NCBI GenBank assembly: GCA_016713535.1 | Contig: JADJOY010000008.1 | Span: 62,001-126,000, forward strand | Direction of reading: 5' to 3' | From: JADJOY01 sp016713535 [NCBI: Deltaproteobacteria bacterium] | GTDB taxonomy: Bacteria; JADJOY01 | DNA length: 64,000 bases | Shown: piece by piece, positions 17,326 through 25,788 of the stretch | How positions within the stretch are numbered: position 1 is the first letter of the stretch | Layout: every line of letters begins with the position of its first letter | The notes under the pieces: model-generated | What the model was told of the DNA's origin: nothing | Databases searched by the model: none | Seen by the model: only the letters and a program-made list of their open reading frames with translations | Translations under genes and position numbers: made by a program

Positions 17326-17961
17326 CGTGGGTCGGGACGAGGGCTCGCCCCGCCGCGAGTGTACTGCCTCCTGCTCGGGCGCGGAGCAAACGTGCGTCGA
17401 CCGTCGCCGAAACAAAAGGTTCGGGGGCTTCCCCGAGCCCACCATTGGGACCGAGAAAGCCCCCGGGGGGGGCTAGGCGGGCGGAGCCGCGAACGGCTCC
17501 GATCGATGAGGCGCACGGTGTGAGTGCGTGCAGCGGCTCACCGACGGTCCGTCGCTTGTGCAGGCAGCGGGCCAATCGTGAGCCGAGGGGACCCGCCCCA
17601 GAGTTCCCGGGAAAATCGAATGGTTTCCTCGAATCCTCGACGGGGGCCCGTGCGTGCGGTGGCGCGAGTGGGGTGTTGTTCTGACGCGGCCCCGCCGAGA
17701 TCCTGACACCCGTCGGCCATTCAGCCGTCGTCGCTGCGCAGTTCGAGCGCCGGTGCGGGAGTGACGTTTTCCGTCCACGGTGAGTGACCACACGCGGAGG
17801 TCTGTCGCCTCCGGTTGTGGTCGGCCGCGGGCGCGAGCGGAGGTCCCGACCGGAACCATTCGATATTTCGACTCGGAGCTGAGGAATTGTCCAGGTTTGA
17901 ATGGTGGCGTGGAAGTTGCTGGCTTGGTCCTCGCGCGCCAGTGCGCCCATTGGAGAACTCG
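17326..17961. other. Long upstream region of pilin 2
   Basis: About 636 nt without a gene I can support. It contains an 8-bp stem (GGGGGCTT at 17423-17430 with AAGCCCCC at 17457-17464), a hairpin GGAGCCG-CGAA-CGGCTCC (17483-17500), and an 11-bp inverted repeat made of ATCGAATGGTT (17615-17625) and AACCATTCGAT (17854-17864). The core CATTCGAT of the right arm also occurs at 131-138, just ahead of the sigma-54 site of pilin 1, so it may be an activator site. The sigma-54 promoter at 17905 closes the region. Confidence 0.5.
17905..17920 (+). promoter_or_regulatory. Sigma-54-type promoter of pilin 2
   Basis: TGGCGTGGAAGTTGCT fits TGGCACG-N4-TTGCW with exact GG-N10-GC geometry (GG 17906-17907, GC 17918-17919) and only the AC after TGGC changed to GT. 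It lies 42 nt upstream of the start codon. Confidence 0.7.
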
Positions 17962-18444
17962 ATGACGAGAAATGGCCCAGTCATGCGGTCGGGTGCGAGC
18001 GGATTCACGCTGGTCGAGCTGCTGATCGTGGTCGCGATCATCGGCATCCTCGCCGCGATCGCGATCCCTCAGCTCCTCGGTGCCCGCGAAAAGGGTCGCC
18101 ACGCCAGCTGCCAGACCGCGCTCCATACCCTCGACGGCGACGTCGTCAACCGGATGGAGTACTACGAAGGGATCGGTGACCCCGCCGCCGCGGACAAGGC
18201 GATCGACGACGTCATCACGCTCACGCAGGTGCAGCCGCAGATCCAGAACCCGCGCAACATGGGCCGGACGCCCATCGACCTCGGCTATGTCAAGGCCACC
18301 GGCCCGAGCTTCGTGCCGACGCCCGACACCACCTGCAGGGTCTACCTGTACGATGCCAGCACCACTGTCTCGCCGGTCTCGCCGACGGTGGTGCTGACCC
18401 AGTACGAGATGCGCGTGCGCTCGTACCGCGTGTCGCTGCACTGA
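17962..18444 (+). CDS. Type IV pilin-like protein (copy 2)
   Basis: This 160-residue prepilin has a 14-residue leader ending in Gly, then FTLVELLIVVAIIGILAAIA with Glu at mature position 5, IPQLLGAREKGRHASC with Cys36 at the same mature position as in copy 1, and a short domain with IQNPRNMG and FVPTPDTTCRVYLYD. GGAG 6 nt upstream supports ATG17962; a start at ATG17983 would leave a 7-residue leader. It is monocistronic with its own sigma-54-type promoter and a strong hairpin after the stop. The divergence from copy 1 in the middle suggests an old duplication with separate roles, such as major versus accessory pilin. Confidence 0.92.
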   Translation: MTRNGPVMRSGASGFTLVELLIVVAIIGILAAIAIPQLLGAREKGRHASCQTALHTLDGDVVNRMEYYEGIGDPAAADKAIDDVITLTQVQPQIQNPRNMGRTPIDLGYVKATGPSFVPTPDTTCRVYLYDASTTVSPVSPTVVLTQYEMRVRSYRVSLH

Positions 18445-18445
18445 A

Positions 18446-18506
18446 GCACGACGCCGCGCTCGCGCGGTGAGCCGCCCGGGGCTCGGTGAGCCTCGGGCGG
18501 TCGTGC
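18446..18506 (+). terminator. Terminator after pilin 2
   Basis: A 13-bp stem with one mismatch (18472-18484 with 18488-18500, loop GGT) enclosed by an outer 6-bp stem GCACGA (18446-18451)/TCGTGC (18501-18506). It starts 2 nt after the stop codon. Confidence 0.55.
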
Positions 18507-18546
18507 ATCCGACGGGCGAGGGCTGGTCACGCCTGGCGGAGGAGCG

Positions 18547-18574
18547 TAGACGTCCCCGGGGGGCGGGCTATACT
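18547..18574 (+). promoter_or_regulatory. Sigma-70-type promoter of the ECF operon
   Basis: TAGACG (18547-18552), 16 nt, TATACT (18569-18574). The 75-nt leader that follows can form CCGCG-TGTTC-CGCGG (18596-18610). I tried to fit known vitamin riboswitches (cobalamin, TPP, preQ1) and could not. Confidence 0.5.
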
Positions 18575-18655
18575 CGGCGCCCCTTTTCGGGGGACGCCGC
18601 GTGTTCCGCGGTGAATCGGTCGACGACATCGAACGCAGTCGAACGAGGGACGCCG

Positions 18656-19441
18656 GTGCGTGATCTGATCCGGATGTGGAGCAACACCCGCATGATCGTG
18701 CTGGTGGCGATCAGCGCCGCCGTGTACGCCGCGATCCTGCTTCCGTTCAAGCTGTTCCCCATCGTTCCGGGAGTCACGGAGCTGCGTCCCGCGACCGCGA
18801 TCCCGCCGCTCGCGTCGCTGCTGTTCGGCCCCGCTGCCGCATGGGGTATGGGTTTCGGCAACCTGATCGGCGATTTCGCGAGCGGGCTCGGCCCGGTCAC
18901 GCCGTTCGGGATGCTGGGCAATTTCCTGCTCGGATGGATGCCGTACCGGCTGTGGCGTGCGATGAGCAGCGAGCCCCTGCCGCGCTTCATCTCGGGTGAG
19001 AAGGCCTCCGCGTCGTCGCAGGGCCTCCTCGTCCAGGTCGCCGAGTTCCTCTTCATCATCGTGGTCGCGAGCGCGGCCTGCGCGTTGGTGATCGGGTGGG
19101 GGGGGCTCATCTTCGAGGCCTTTCCGGTCAAGGCGGTGGTTCCGATCATCTTCGTCAACAACGTCCTGTGGGGCGGGTTCGTCACCCCGCTGGTGGCGCG
19201 CGCCGTCGCCCCGCGGGTCCGGGCGTGGGGTCTCACCGCGGACCAGATCCTCGGGGTCTCGCAGCGGTCGCAGAGTCCCACCCGGCTGATCGGGCTCTTC
19301 CTCGCGCCCGCGAGCGCGCTGGGCGGCGTCCTCGTGCTCTATCTGCTCGCCGGGAGCCCGGGTGAGGCAGCGGGGGTCGATCTGCGGTGGCTGGCAGGCG
19401 TGCCCTCGGTTCTGGTCCTGGTGGGCACCGCGCTGCTGTGA
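18656..19441 (+). CDS. ECF transporter substrate-binding (S) component-like membrane protein
   Basis: This 261-residue hydrophobic protein has about six membrane helices. LLPFKLFPIVPGVTELRPA followed by IPPLASLLFGPAAAWGMGFGNLIGDF resembles S components of energy-coupling-factor importers, which bind a vitamin or cofactor precursor. GTG18656 has GAGGGA 5 nt upstream; the frame is open earlier but without a ribosome site. It is followed by a double ABC ATPase and a T component, completing a group I-like S-A-A'-T operon. Which vitamin is imported is not deducible. Confidence 0.78.
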   Translation: MRDLIRMWSNTRMIVLVAISAAVYAAILLPFKLFPIVPGVTELRPATAIPPLASLLFGPAAAWGMGFGNLIGDFASGLGPVTPFGMLGNFLLGWMPYRLWRAMSSEPLPRFISGEKASASSQGLLVQVAEFLFIIVVASAACALVIGWGGLIFEAFPVKAVVPIIFVNNVLWGGFVTPLVARAVAPRVRAWGLTADQILGVSQRSQSPTRLIGLFLAPASALGGVLVLYLLAGSPGEAAGVDLRWLAGVPSVLVLVGTALL

Positions 19442-19494
19442 CCGGACGCGCGCGCGTTGCCGTCGCGTGCCCTCCGCCGAACCCGACCGCCCCG

Positions 19495-21041
19495 ATGAGC
19501 GTCGTCCTCGAGATCGCCGGGCTCGGGTTCGCGTACCGCGGCACCGAGGCACGGGTGCTGCGTGACGTCGAGCTGACGATCTCGAGCGGCGAGAGCGTCG
19601 CGGTCGTGGGCGCCTCCGGCGCCGGGAAGACCACACTCCTGCGGTGCGCCAACGGACTCGTCCCGGCGTTCTTCCCGGGTCAGCCGAGAGCCTGGGTGTC
19701 CCGCGCGCCGAGATCGCGCGCCGCGTCGCCGAGTGCCTCGGGCTGGTGGGCCTGGCCGGCTTCGAGCGCCGGGAACCGGCGACCCTCTCGGGTGGTGAGA
19801 AGCAGCGCCTGGCGATCGCCTCGGTGCTCGCGATGCGGCCGAGCCTGATCCTCCTCGACGAGCCGACCACCGACCTCGACCCGGTCGGGAAGGGCGAGGT
19901 CCACGCGATCCTGCGCCGGCTCGCCGCCGACGGGCTCGCCGTCGCGGTGATCGAGCACGAGACCGAGGAGCTGCTCGACCTCGACCGGATCCTGCACCTC
20001 GACGCCGGCGCGGTGCGTCGCGATGGCCCGCCGCGCCGCCTGCTCCTCGAGGTCGCGGAGCTCGCCGCGGCGGGTGTCGAGCCGCCGGTGGCGGCGCGCG
20101 CCTCGCGCTGGCTCGGTCTCGCCGAGGTGGTCCGCGAGGAGCGCTTCGCGGACGAGGTGGCCGCGCGCGGGGTGCAGGTCGAGCGCACGGGGGTCCGTCC
20201 CCGATTGGCGACCCGCGGGGAGGCGCCGGTGATCGAGGTCGATCACCTCGTGCACCGCTACCCGCTACGCGACCAGCCCGCCGTCGACGACGTGAGCCTC
20301 GCCATCCGTCCCGGTGAGTTCGTGGCCCTGCTCGGCGCCAACGGCTCCGGCAAGACCACCCTCGCCAAGCACCTGAACGGGCTCCTCCCGCCCACCAGCG
20401 GCGCGGTCCGGGTCGCGGGCCACGATGCCAAGAAGGCCGGCACCGCGCAGCTCGCTCGCCACGTCGGCTACGTCTTCCAGGACCCCGACCACCAGATCTT
20501 CTCGGCCACGGTCTGGGAGGAGATGGCGTTCGGCCCCCGCAACCTCGGCGTGGGCGAGGATCAGCTCGAGTCGCGAATCCTCGCAGCGCTCGAGGTCGTC
20601 GGCCTCACCGAGGAGCGCGACCGGGATCCCTTCGTCCTCACCAAGGGCCAGCGTCAGCGTCTGGCGGTGGCGAGTGTGCTCGCGACCGCGCCCGAGATCC
20701 TGGTCCTGGACGAGCCCACGACCGGACTGGATTACAACGACCGCGAGCGCATGCTCGCGCTCCTCGCCGACCTCCATCGACGCGGGCACACCGTGCTGGT
20801 CATCACCCACGCGATGGAGGTGGTCGCCAGCCACTGCGAGCGAGCGCTGGTCATGGCAGGCGGCAAGCTGGTGTTCGACGGCGGCATCCCGGAGCTCTTC
20901 GCGAACGACGAGGTGTTGGCACGTGCGCGGCTGCGCGCGCCGACCGCGTGGCGGCTCGGCCGCATGCTGGGCCTCGAGACGCTCACGCCAGAGGAGCTCG
21001 GCGCGGCGCTGCGCGGCGGTGGCGGCGGGAACGGCGCATGA
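19495..21041 (+). pseudogene. Fused ECF ATPase (A-A'), first ABC domain broken by an internal deletion and frameshift
   Basis: This gene should encode two ABC domains. Domain 1 begins at ATG19495 with Walker A VGASGAGKTTLL and reaches NGLVPAFFPG, then at about 19676-19692 the frame changes and the text resumes with ESLGVPRAEIARRVAEC, LSGGEKQRLAIASVLAM and LILLDEPTTDLDP. By comparison with intact domain 2 some 45 codons, including the Q-loop (VFQDP), are missing. Domain 2 is complete: LLGANGSGKTTLAKHLNGLL, VGYVFQDPDHQIFSATVWEEM, TKGQRQRLAVASVLA (Thr-Lys replaces the usual Leu-Ser of the signature) and ILVLDEPTTGLD. As written the protein cannot be full length. It could be a genuine deletion allele or a collapsed assembly; the T gene overlaps its stop (ATGA). 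Confidence 0.8.
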
Positions 21042-21871
21042 AGCTATTCCTCTACCTCGATCGCGAGAGCGTGGTGCATCGCCTCCACCCGGTCACGAAG
21101 CTGGTGGCGCTGCCGGTACTGTTCGGTGTGGCGATGCGCCTCGAGCGGCTCGAGACACTCGCGCTGCTCGCGCTGGTGGTGGTGGTGGTCGCGGCGCTCG
21201 GGCGGGCCCTCGACGCGGTCGCCGGGATGGCGTCGCTGCTGCTCACGTTGCTGATCGCGACGACGCTCATGTGGTGGCTCTTCGCGCCCCAGGGCGGCCT
21301 TCTCCGAGATGGCTTCCAGCCCGCGGCGCTGGCGCGCTCCGCCGGGCTAGGGCTCCGCCTCGCGCTCATGGTGGCGAGCGGTATCGTGTTTCTGGCCACC
21401 ACGCGGGTGGAGGACTTCGCTCACGGGCTGCGCACCCTGGGGCTGCCGTACCGGGTGGCCTTCGCGCTCACGCTCGCGTTCCGGCTCGTGCCGACGTTCG
21501 TCGCATCGGGCCGGGCGGTGGCCGAGGCGCAGCGCGCGCGCGGGCTCGACCTCGACCACGGCGGCCTGGTGACGCGGATGCGCCGCTACACGCCGCTGGT
21601 GGTGCCGATGTTCCTGACTTCGATCCGCCGCGCCGATCGCCTCGCCGCGGCGCTCGAGACCCGCGGCTTCGGCTCGGGCGAGAAGCGAACCGACCTGGTC
21701 GAGCATCGCTTCGGTGGACGGGACGCGCTCGCGGCGGTGCTGCTGGTCGGGCTGGTGGCGGCGAGCCTGTGGGGAGGGGAGCTCGCCTCGCAGCCGGCGG
21801 TCCAGGCCGCGCTGGGCTCGGCGCGCGCATGGCTGGAGGCGCTCTACGCGAAGGCCGCGTCGCGGCCGTGA
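21038..21871 (+). CDS. ecfT: ECF transporter T component
   Basis: This 277-residue transmembrane coupling protein has the EcfT N-terminus FLYLDRESVVHRLHPVTKL, about five helices, and the two short Ala-Arg-Gly type coupling helices: AEAQRARGLDLD and AALETRGFGSG, which dock on the ATPases. It overlaps the ATPase stop by 4 nt. It completes the operon S-A-A'-T. Confidence 0.9.
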   Translation: MKLFLYLDRESVVHRLHPVTKLVALPVLFGVAMRLERLETLALLALVVVVVAALGRALDAVAGMASLLLTLLIATTLMWWLFAPQGGLLRDGFQPAALARSAGLGLRLALMVASGIVFLATTRVEDFAHGLRTLGLPYRVAFALTLAFRLVPTFVASGRAVAEAQRARGLDLDHGGLVTRMRRYTPLVVPMFLTSIRRADRLAAALETRGFGSGEKRTDLVEHRFGGRDALAAVLLVGLVAASLWGGELASQPAVQAALGSARAWLEALYAKAASRP

Positions 21872-21905
21872 GCGGTGGCGCGGTGCAATCGTCTCGGAGG
21901 TGCGG

Positions 21906-22949
21906 ATGAAGAGCGCTCAGCGCCCACGGGCGTCGGCGTCACGTCGTGCGGTTCACGCGGTCGCCCCGGTGCGGATCGACCTCGCCGGCGGAACCGTCGA
22001 CCTGTGGCCGCTCTACGTGCTCTTCCCGGGCGCCGCGACGATCAACGTCGCGGTGCGGATCTTCGCGCACTGCTGGATCGAGCCGCTGTCGGGCAGGCGG
22101 GTGCGGATCGAGTCCCTCGACCAGGGCGTGGTGGCCGAAGGGGACTCGCTGGCCTCCATCGCCGGCAGCGCCCTACCGCTGCCTCGGGTCCTCGCCTCCG
22201 AGCTCGCACCCGAGGGTGGGTTTCGCATGGTGCTGCGTGCCGAGGCGCCGGCCGGCTCCGGTCTGGGCGGGTCGTCGGCGCTCGCGGTCGCCATCGCGAC
22301 CGCGCTGGATGCGTGGCGCGGGCAGCGGCGCTCCAAGTGGCGTACGGTCGAGGTATGTCGCAACGCCGAGGCACGAGTGCTGGGGGTCCCGACCGGCGAC
22401 CAGGACTACCATCCGCCGCTCTGGGGTGGTCTGGTGGCGCTGCGATTCGGGCTCACCGGCGTGGCGCGGGAGGCGCTGACGGTCGACCTCGACGAGCTCG
22501 AGCGCCGGCTGGTGCTTGGCTACTCGGGCGTGTCGCGAAGCTCGGGTCTGAACAACTGGGACGTGTTCCGAGGTGTGGTCGAGAGGCGCAGCGCGCTCAC
22601 GCGGCGCCTGGGGGCGATCGTCGACGCCACTCGCGCCCTCGGCGAAGCGCTCGAGGCGGGCAACTGGCCGGCTGCAGCCGCGGCCATGGACGAGGAGTGG
22701 GCCGCTCGCGCCAAGCTCGCCCCAGGAATCCGCACCCCCGAGCTCGATCGGATCGAGCGGGCCGCACGCCGCGCCGGCGCGACCGCGGCCAAGGTGTGCG
22801 GCGCGGGCGGCGGCGGTTGTATCGCGTTCCTCACCGCCCCCGAGCGGAGGGGCGCAGTGGAGGCGGCGATCGAACGAGGGGGCGGTCAGGTATTGCCCTC
22901 GGCGATCGTGCGCAGGGGGGTTCGCGTACGGCACGCGTCAGCTCCGTGA
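21906..22949 (+). CDS. GHMP-family small-molecule kinase
   Basis: This 347-residue kinase has motif 1 APVRIDLAGGTVDLWPLY, the ATP-binding motif 2 PAGSGLGGSSALAVAIATAL and motif 3 CGAGGGGCIAFL. The domain layout resembles sugar kinases of the galactokinase/heptose-7-phosphate kinase side of the superfamily; the N-terminal segment is closest in pattern to sugar-1-kinases. GTGDQDYHPPLWGG would be the substrate loop. ATG21906 has GGAGGTG 4 nt upstream. It lies 34 nt after ecfT and may be cotranscribed with it, which would be compatible with phosphorylation of an imported vitamin or sugar, but this is a guess. Confidence 0.85.
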   Translation: MKSAQRPRASASRRAVHAVAPVRIDLAGGTVDLWPLYVLFPGAATINVAVRIFAHCWIEPLSGRRVRIESLDQGVVAEGDSLASIAGSALPLPRVLASELAPEGGFRMVLRAEAPAGSGLGGSSALAVAIATALDAWRGQRRSKWRTVEVCRNAEARVLGVPTGDQDYHPPLWGGLVALRFGLTGVAREALTVDLDELERRLVLGYSGVSRSSGLNNWDVFRGVVERRSALTRRLGAIVDATRALGEALEAGNWPAAAAAMDEEWAARAKLAPGIRTPELDRIERAARRAGATAAKVCGAGGGGCIAFLTAPERRGAVEAAIERGGGQVLPSAIVRRGVRVRHASAP

Positions 22950-23071
22950 CGGTGTGCGACGGAGCTCACGGGCATCTCCGTCAGGGTTGCAGCGAGGCCC
23001 TCTCGGGCCTGTGCATCACATGTTGATATCTTTTCCGCACCGAGTCGTGCCGGAGCCGATCCACTTTTCTT

Positions 23072-23104
23072 GAGGAAACACCTGATGTATTGGGTAACGT
23101 AATG
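23072..23104 (+). promoter_or_regulatory. Possible 5-codon leader ORF coupled to the HEAT-repeat gene
   Basis: GAGGA (23072-23076) precedes ATG23085, which opens MYWVT and stops at TAA 23100-23102; the last A of the stop is the first base of ATG23102 (TAATG). The downstream start has no ribosome site of its own, so reinitiation or coupling is plausible. The region 22980-23160 is unusually AT-rich. Confidence 0.3.
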
Positions 23105-23836
23105 ATTGCAGAACCATATGTCAGGTTAGCTCGACAAATTTCGATGAAAAGTTGGCGCCGGATCGGGTGGCCTTCACGGCGGCGGAGCTGTGGGATTGTC
23201 GGCTGGGCGGCGTCACATCGGGCACGGATCGCGCGGCAGCTCGCGATCGGCGTGGCCGCTTTCTTGACGGCCGCCACGATCGCGTCTGCGGAGCCGCCGT
23301 CCCCCCGCCCGCGACCCCCGGGGCGCTCGCTCGAGGATCTCGTCGAGGACCTCGGTCGGCAGGATCCGCGGGCGCGAATGGCGGCTGCGCGCGGGCTGGC
23401 GGTCCAGGGTGACCGTGCCGCGCCAGCCGTCACCGAGCTGGCTGCGGCGCTCGAGGACGAAGATCACCTGGTTCGGCTGGAGGTCGCGCGTGCCCTGCGA
23501 GCGGTCGCGCCCCATACCCGGGATGCCATCCCGGCGCTGGTGCGCGCCCTCGACGATCGGTTCTCCGACGTCCGGGTAGAGTGCGCCTACGCCATCGGCG
23601 CGATCGGGCCGGACGCCAAGCCGGCGGTACCGGCGTTGACCAAGCTGCTCTCCGACCGCCACGCTCGCAGGGCCGCCGCCTGGTCGCTGGGCAACATCGG
23701 ACCGGGCGCGCGCGACGCGCTCGTGCCGCTCGAACGCGCCCGCGACGGCGAGAGCGACGCCCAGGTCCGCGAGGAGCTGACGTGGGCGCTCGAGCGGGTG
23801 CGCTGGCGGGAGCCGGCACGCGGCGGTCCCGAATGA
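23102..23836 (+). CDS. Exported HEAT-repeat protein
   Basis: This 244-residue protein has a long basic n-region, a hydrophobic stretch (QLAIGVAAFLTAATIASAEPP, a plausible signal peptide ending AXA) and then about five HEAT/PBS-lyase-type repeats: LGRQDPRARMAAARGLAV, LEDEDHLVRLEVARALRAV, LDDRFSDVRVECAYAIGAIG, LSDRHARRAAAWSLGNIG and DGESDAQVREELTWALERV. It is probably a periplasmic scaffold. ATG23102 or ATG23144 could be the start; neither has a good Shine-Dalgarno sequence, and the preceding mini-ORF may supply coupling. Codon use at the 5' end is much less GC-rich than the rest. Confidence 0.75.
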   Translation: MIAEPYVRLARQISMKSWRRIGWPSRRRSCGIVGWAASHRARIARQLAIGVAAFLTAATIASAEPPSPRPRPPGRSLEDLVEDLGRQDPRARMAAARGLAVQGDRAAPAVTELAAALEDEDHLVRLEVARALRAVAPHTRDAIPALVRALDDRFSDVRVECAYAIGAIGPDAKPAVPALTKLLSDRHARRAAAWSLGNIGPGARDALVPLERARDGESDAQVREELTWALERVRWREPARGGPE

Positions 23837-24125
23837 GAGCTCGCAACGGAATCGAGCGCGAGCGGGGCGCTCGCGGGCGGGCGGTGCTCCCCGCGCTGCA
23901 AGGCCGCTCTGGCGACGAAATTCGATCCCGAGGTCGCGTGGCGCGCGGCGAGACGCGACGCGCGCTCCCGCGGCTTCGCTAGACAACCCACGTGCTTCGC
24001 GCTACGTGTGGAGCGCTCGGCGACATCGCTCGCCATCGTCGGTAGGCGGCCTTCGCGCGCGGGTGGTTGGCGCGGTGGCTGCCGTTCGCGACGCGGTCCC
24101 CATCAACCCACGAGGGCACGGCCTC

Positions 24126-25119
24126 ATGATCCGAAGCTACGTCAAAGGTTTGGGGGTCTACATTCCCCCGAAGGTGGTCAAGAACAAGGACCTCGAAGTC
24201 CTGATGACCACGTCGGACGAGTGGATCCGCCAGCGCACCGGCATCGAGGAGCGCCATTACGCCGAGGAGGGTGTTTGGACGAGTGACCTCGCGCTCGAGG
24301 CCACCCGCGCCGCCGTGGCCGATGCGGGCATCACGATCCAGGACATCGACTTCATCCTGCTCGCGACGCTCAGTCCCGATCGGCACTTCCCCGGCACGAG
24401 CTGCTATCTGCAGCAGAAGCTCGGCATCCCCGGCGTGGCGGCGATGGACATCCGCAACCAGTGCACGGGTTTCCTCTACGGGCTCGCCACCGCCGACGCG
24501 TTCGTGCGCACGGGTGCCTACAAGAACGTGCTCGTGGTGGGCGCGGAGGTGCATTCGTCGGCGCTCGACTTCAGCACCAGCGGGCGCCAGGTCTCGGTGC
24601 TCTTCGGCGACGGCGCTGGCGCCGCGGTCATCTCGCCCACCGAGGAGGACCGCGGCCTCATCAACTCCAACCTGCACGCCGACGGTCGCGGCGCCGGAGG
24701 AGCTGTGCCTGCACGTGTGGAACATCTCCAAGAAGCCGTACCTGATGCCCGCCGAGGTCGAGGCCGGGGAACATTGGCCGAAGATGAACGGCCGGGCCGT
24801 CTTCAAGGAGGCGACCACCAACATGAAGCAGGCGATCCTCGACGCCCTCGCCGCCGCGGGCAAGACCGTCGAGGACATCGCCCTGCTGGTGCCGCACCAG
24901 GCCAACCTCCGCATCAACCAGTGGGTCGCCAGCGAACTCGGCTTCCCCGACGAGAAGGTCGTCAACAACATCCAGCGCTACGGCAACACCACGGCCGGCT
25001 CGATTCCGATCGCGCTCCACGAGGCGCGCGAGCAGGGCCGGCTCAAGCGCGGTGATCTGGTGTGCATCGCCGCGTTCGGCGCCGGTTTCACCTGGGGCGC
25101 CGCGCTGATGCGGTGGTGA
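24126..25119 (+). CDS. fabH: Beta-ketoacyl-ACP synthase III (KAS III), one frameshift
   Basis: FabH condenses an acyl-CoA with malonyl-ACP to start fatty acid synthesis. The N-terminus GLGVYIPPKVVKNKDLE, the DEWIRQRTGIEERH segment, the nucleophile Cys113 in RNQCTGFLYGL, the catalytic His in LLVPHQANLRINQW and Asn in IQRYGNTTAGSIPIAL are all present. Near 24686-24694 (cgcggcgcc) the reading frame shifts: NLHADGRG continues in another frame as APEELCLHVWNISKK. Removing one G restores a full-length protein of about 330 residues. Both halves are fully conserved, so this is more likely a sequence error than decay. A FabI-type reductase lies at 45.6 kb. Confidence 0.85.
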
Positions 25120-25210
25120 GCCGCGGGAGCGGATTGCGACGCGCCTCGCGGCGATGCTATCAACGGCACGCGCGCGGCCGGACCACCGGGCCGCGCCGAG
25201 GAGCGCGCGC

Positions 25211-25726
25211 ATGATCGTCACGTCGAAGCCTTCCAACTGCGCCCGTGGTTTCATCGTGCGTGCCCTGGCGCTCGCAGCGGTGCTGTCCGGGGTCGGCGGC
25301 TGTGCCGCGGTCGACGTCATCGACCCGTGGCGGACGGACTACGTGCCGCGCTACCACCTCGGCGACTCCTGGTACGACTTCGACGTGCGCGTGGTCGACC
25401 ACTGCGACCACCCGATCGACGGGTTGAAGGTGCGCTTGCGGGGCATCCGCAAGCTCGACGGCGATCGCAACGCCCCCGAGACCGAGTTCTACCTGTTCGG
25501 CGTCAGCGGCGACGCCGGCGAGCCCGGCCTGGTGCGATTCCACTTCCCGGCACCGAGCGACCCACGCGCGCTCGACCTCTACGCGGTGCTCTACGAGAGC
25601 GATCGCGACGTTCACTCGACCCACTACTTCCCCGGGAAGTACGGGTACCTCAAGTGGGCGCACCACGAGGTCGACCTCGGCAAGGACCGCTTCGCGCTGG
25701 TCCATCTCTCCCCCGACGACGTCTGA
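25211..25726 (+). CDS. Putative lipoprotein, unknown function
   Basis: This 171-residue protein has a lipoprotein signal (FIVRALALAAVLSGVGGC; lipobox GVGGC near residue 31). The mature part contains VRVVDHCDHPIDGLKVRLRG, which looks like a beta-sandwich with a Cys, and ends in HHEVDLGKDRFALVHLSP. I do not recognise a family. The ORF stands alone between fabH and a convergent beta-helix gene. Confidence 0.65.
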   Translation: MIVTSKPSNCARGFIVRALALAAVLSGVGGCAAVDVIDPWRTDYVPRYHLGDSWYDFDVRVVDHCDHPIDGLKVRLRGIRKLDGDRNAPETEFYLFGVSGDAGEPGLVRFHFPAPSDPRALDLYAVLYESDRDVHSTHYFPGKYGYLKWAHHEVDLGKDRFALVHLSPDDV

Positions 25727-25788
25727 CCCTTCACCGAGCGGTCGGAGGGTCGCGTCGAGCACCGTCGGGGCGTCACGCCGGCGGCGCG

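Noticed and set aside
18575-18655. Vitamin riboswitch ahead of the ECF operon
   Set aside because: The 75-nt leader has a hairpin but none of the conserved boxes of cobalamin, TPP, FMN or preQ1 riboswitches that I can recognise.
23837-24125. Gene in the 289-nt gap before fabH
   Set aside because: Only short Arg-rich frames without ribosome sites; nothing supported.
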